Shown here: positions 12,879 to 14,345 of the stretch, piece after piece
Numbering within the stretch: position 1 is the stretch's first letter
How the letters are laid out: every line of letters starts with the position of its first letter
Origin: Spirochaetales bacterium
Lineage (GTDB): Bacteria; Spirochaetota; Spirochaetia; Sphaerochaetales; Sphaerochaetaceae
Assembly (NCBI GenBank): GCA_022771185.1
Contig: JALFCJ010000221.1
Location: 1 to 14,345, forward strand
Direction: 5' to 3'
DNA length: 14,345 nucleotides
Made by a program: the position numbers and the translations under genes
Notes under the pieces: model-generated
The model's input: only the letters and a program-made list of their open reading frames with translations
Told to the model about the DNA's origin: nothing
Databases searched by the model: none

Positions 12879-14345
12879 TTTCTCACCTCCCTGTCGTACT
12901 TGATAAACTTCCTGATAAACATGGTTTCGTCCACGCCTACAAGCTTTGCCAGATCCGATAGGCTGGTTCGTTTTAGGCTGGCTTTATCTAGAAGATAATC
13001 ATCCGTAAGGATCATTTCGCTTTTACTGCCTCTTATCATCTCGCCTTCAGTGAAGACTACAGCCCTATCTGAGTACTCGATCATAAGGTGCATATCATGC
13101 GTGATGAGAATAATCGTATAACCCATCTCATTAAGGCTCTTCAAAAACTCCATTATGGCTGTGTAATGTCTGAAATCTTGTCCGGCAGTAGGTTCGTCCA
13201 GAATTATTACGGGAGGTCTCATTACAAGTATGCTTGCTATTGTGACTCTCTTTTTCTGCCCGAAGGAGAGGGCGCTGATAGGCCAGGACCTGAAAGGGTA
13301 GAGACCGCAGACCTTCAATGCCTCGTCGACTCTCTCGTTTATCTCTTCCTCGCTAAATCTTCCATCCAGAACAAGACCTAAAGCCACTTCATCCCTTATC
13401 ATAGGCTTAGTGATCATTTGATTAGGGTTCTGCATTACGTAGGCTATCTTTTCGGCCCTTTCTTTTATGGAGAGGTTCGATATGTCCTTCCCTTCTAGGT
13501 ATATGTTTCCCTTGCTCTCTTTCTCGAAACCACATATTACTTTGCAGAAAGTACTCTTTCCGGCCCCGTTGCGGCCAACTATACTCATCATCTCTCCCTT
13601 TTTGATAGAGAAGTTGATGTCTTTAAGAGCCTCTTTGCCGTTTGGGTAACTGAAGGAAAGATCTTTTGTCTCCAGGAGTATGGGCCTATTATCCTCTTGA
13701 GGCTTGTCTGGGACACTCTCCATCCAATCTTTGACTTTTTGCTTGTCTTCTCCACTGAGGATGAGAGTGTCGATCATACCTGGCTTCATCTCTTCTTTTA
13801 TCTCAACCCCTGCATACTTGAGGGCAGTGACATATAAGGGTTCTCTTATTCCGTTCTTAATAAGGGAATCGGAAGAGAGAAGCTTATCTGGAGTAGTATC
13901 CAAAATAATTGAGCCTTCGCCCATTAATACGACTCTGTCTACACTACGGTGGAGAACATCTTCGATTCTGTGCTCTACGATGATTATGGTGGCTCCAGTG
14001 TCTTTATGAATCTGATCAATTAGCTCTATTGTCTTCTTGCCGGAGGCTGGGTCTAAGTTTGCAAGTGGCTCATCAAAAAGGAATATCTCTACGTTGTCTA
14101 CCATGACACCTGCTAGGGATACTCTCTGTTTCTGGCCGCCGCTGAGTTCATGAGGAGCGTGGTTTAAGAATGAATCTATACCGACTTTCTTTGCAGCTTC
14201 AATGACTCTTTCTCTCATCTCATTCAATTGGACATTGTCATTTTCCATTGCAAAGGCAATATCTTCGCCGACAGTGAGGCCAATAAATTGTCCGTCAGAG
14301 TCCTGTAGCACAGTTCCAGTTATCTTTGATAAGGAGAAGATATCT
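12875..14345 (-). CDS. ecfA: Fused two-domain ECF transporter ATPase (5' end outside window)
   Basis: Two ABC ATPase domains in one chain, as in YkoD-type ECF ATPases. The frame stays open to the window end (...SKITGTVLQDSDGQ), so the first domain's Walker A lies outside. The first domain shows the Q-loop, signature LSGGQKQR, Walker B IFLFDEP and VEHR as the switch His. After a linker of about 90 residues the second domain has Walker A VGRNGAGKST, Q-loop VMQNP, signature LSFGQKKR (Gly to Phe in the LSGGQ position), Walker B VIILDEP and switch THD. Both sites keep the catalytic Glu. The C-terminus (about 35 residues, from LLDKASLKRTS) is an extension. With ecfT it forms the energising module; the S component is not visible. 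The GTG at 14311 is an internal Val codon, not a start. Confidence 0.92.
   Translation of the reverse strand, partial: DIFSLSKITGTVLQDSDGQFIGLTVGEDIAFAMENDNVQLNEMRERVIEAAKKVGIDSFLNHAPHELSGGQKQRVSLAGVMVDNVEIFLFDEPLANLDPASGKKTIELIDQIHKDTGATIIIVEHRIEDVLHRSVDRVVLMGEGSIILDTTPDKLLSSDSLIKNGIREPLYVTALKYAGVEIKEEMKPGMIDTLILSGEDKQKVKDWMESVPDKPQEDNRPILLETKDLSFSYPNGKEALKDINFSIKKGEMMSIVGRNGAGKSTFCKVICGFEKESKGNIYLEGKDISNLSIKERAEKIAYVMQNPNQMITKPMIRDEVALGLVLDGRFSEEEINERVDEALKVCGLYPFRSWPISALSFGQKKRVTIASILVMRPPVIILDEPTAGQDFRHYTAIMEFLKSLNEMGYTIILITHDMHLMIEYSDRAVVFTEGEMIRGSKSEMILTDDYLLDKASLKRTSLSDLAKLVGVDETMFIRKFIKYDREVRK
12883..12891 (-). promoter_or_regulatory. Strong Shine-Dalgarno of ecfT
   Basis: GGGAGGTGA on the minus strand (12891-12883), four bases before the ecfT ATG and inside the last codons of the ATPase gene. 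It contains an 8-base match (GGAGGTGA) to the anti-Shine-Dalgarno. Confidence 0.85.

Overview
The window looks like chromosomal DNA from a low-to-mid-GC, Shine-Dalgarno-using bacterium, most probably a spirochaete. This rests on an ftsY gene followed directly by a LolCDE-type lipoprotein exporter (an arrangement I recall from Borrelia, unverified), FtsX-type permeases, and PEGA-like and VPVEK-repeat envelope proteins. The lineage is an inference; no rRNA or lineage marker is present. Genes are tightly packed, often with 1-17 nt overlaps, and I see no phage, transposon, CRISPR or tRNA signature.

Left block, + strand (2-6015): the 3' end of a membrane protein with a PEGA-like segment; ftsY (SRP receptor GTPase); a periplasmic YD-like repeat protein; a LolC/E-type permease; LolD; a second LolC/E-type permease; and RNase Z. 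The four genes from the YD-like protein to the second permease are coupled by very short gaps or overlaps and probably form one export unit. A bidirectional-looking terminator hairpin follows rnz.

Centre (6067-9689): a minus-strand two-TM protein carries about 215 residues of VPVEKIVEK-type repeats resembling eukaryotic articulin/alveolin VPV repeats. It is divergent from a small FtsB/DivIC-like protein, and the two predicted promoters overlap at their -10 boxes. tsaC follows the FtsB-like gene. It converges with a minus-strand DUF1015 gene, overlapping it by 8 bp, and the DUF1015 terminator lies inside the tsaC coding sequence.

Right block (9846-12045, + strand): a promoter placed so that the first mRNA could be leaderless drives a 3-TM protein, an AroH-type chorismate mutase, a flavodoxin-fold reductase with an altered cysteine motif, and a SAM hydroxide adenosyltransferase (DUF62) whose usual catalytic His is Tyr. 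This operon runs head-on, with 2 bp between stops, into a minus-strand ECF importer module: ecfT and a fused two-domain ECF ATPase cut by the window end. The substrate-binding S component is not in the window.

The most unusual points are the VPV-repeat membrane protein, its shared promoter region with an FtsB-like gene, the terminator embedded in tsaC, and the His-to-Tyr change in the DUF62 enzyme.
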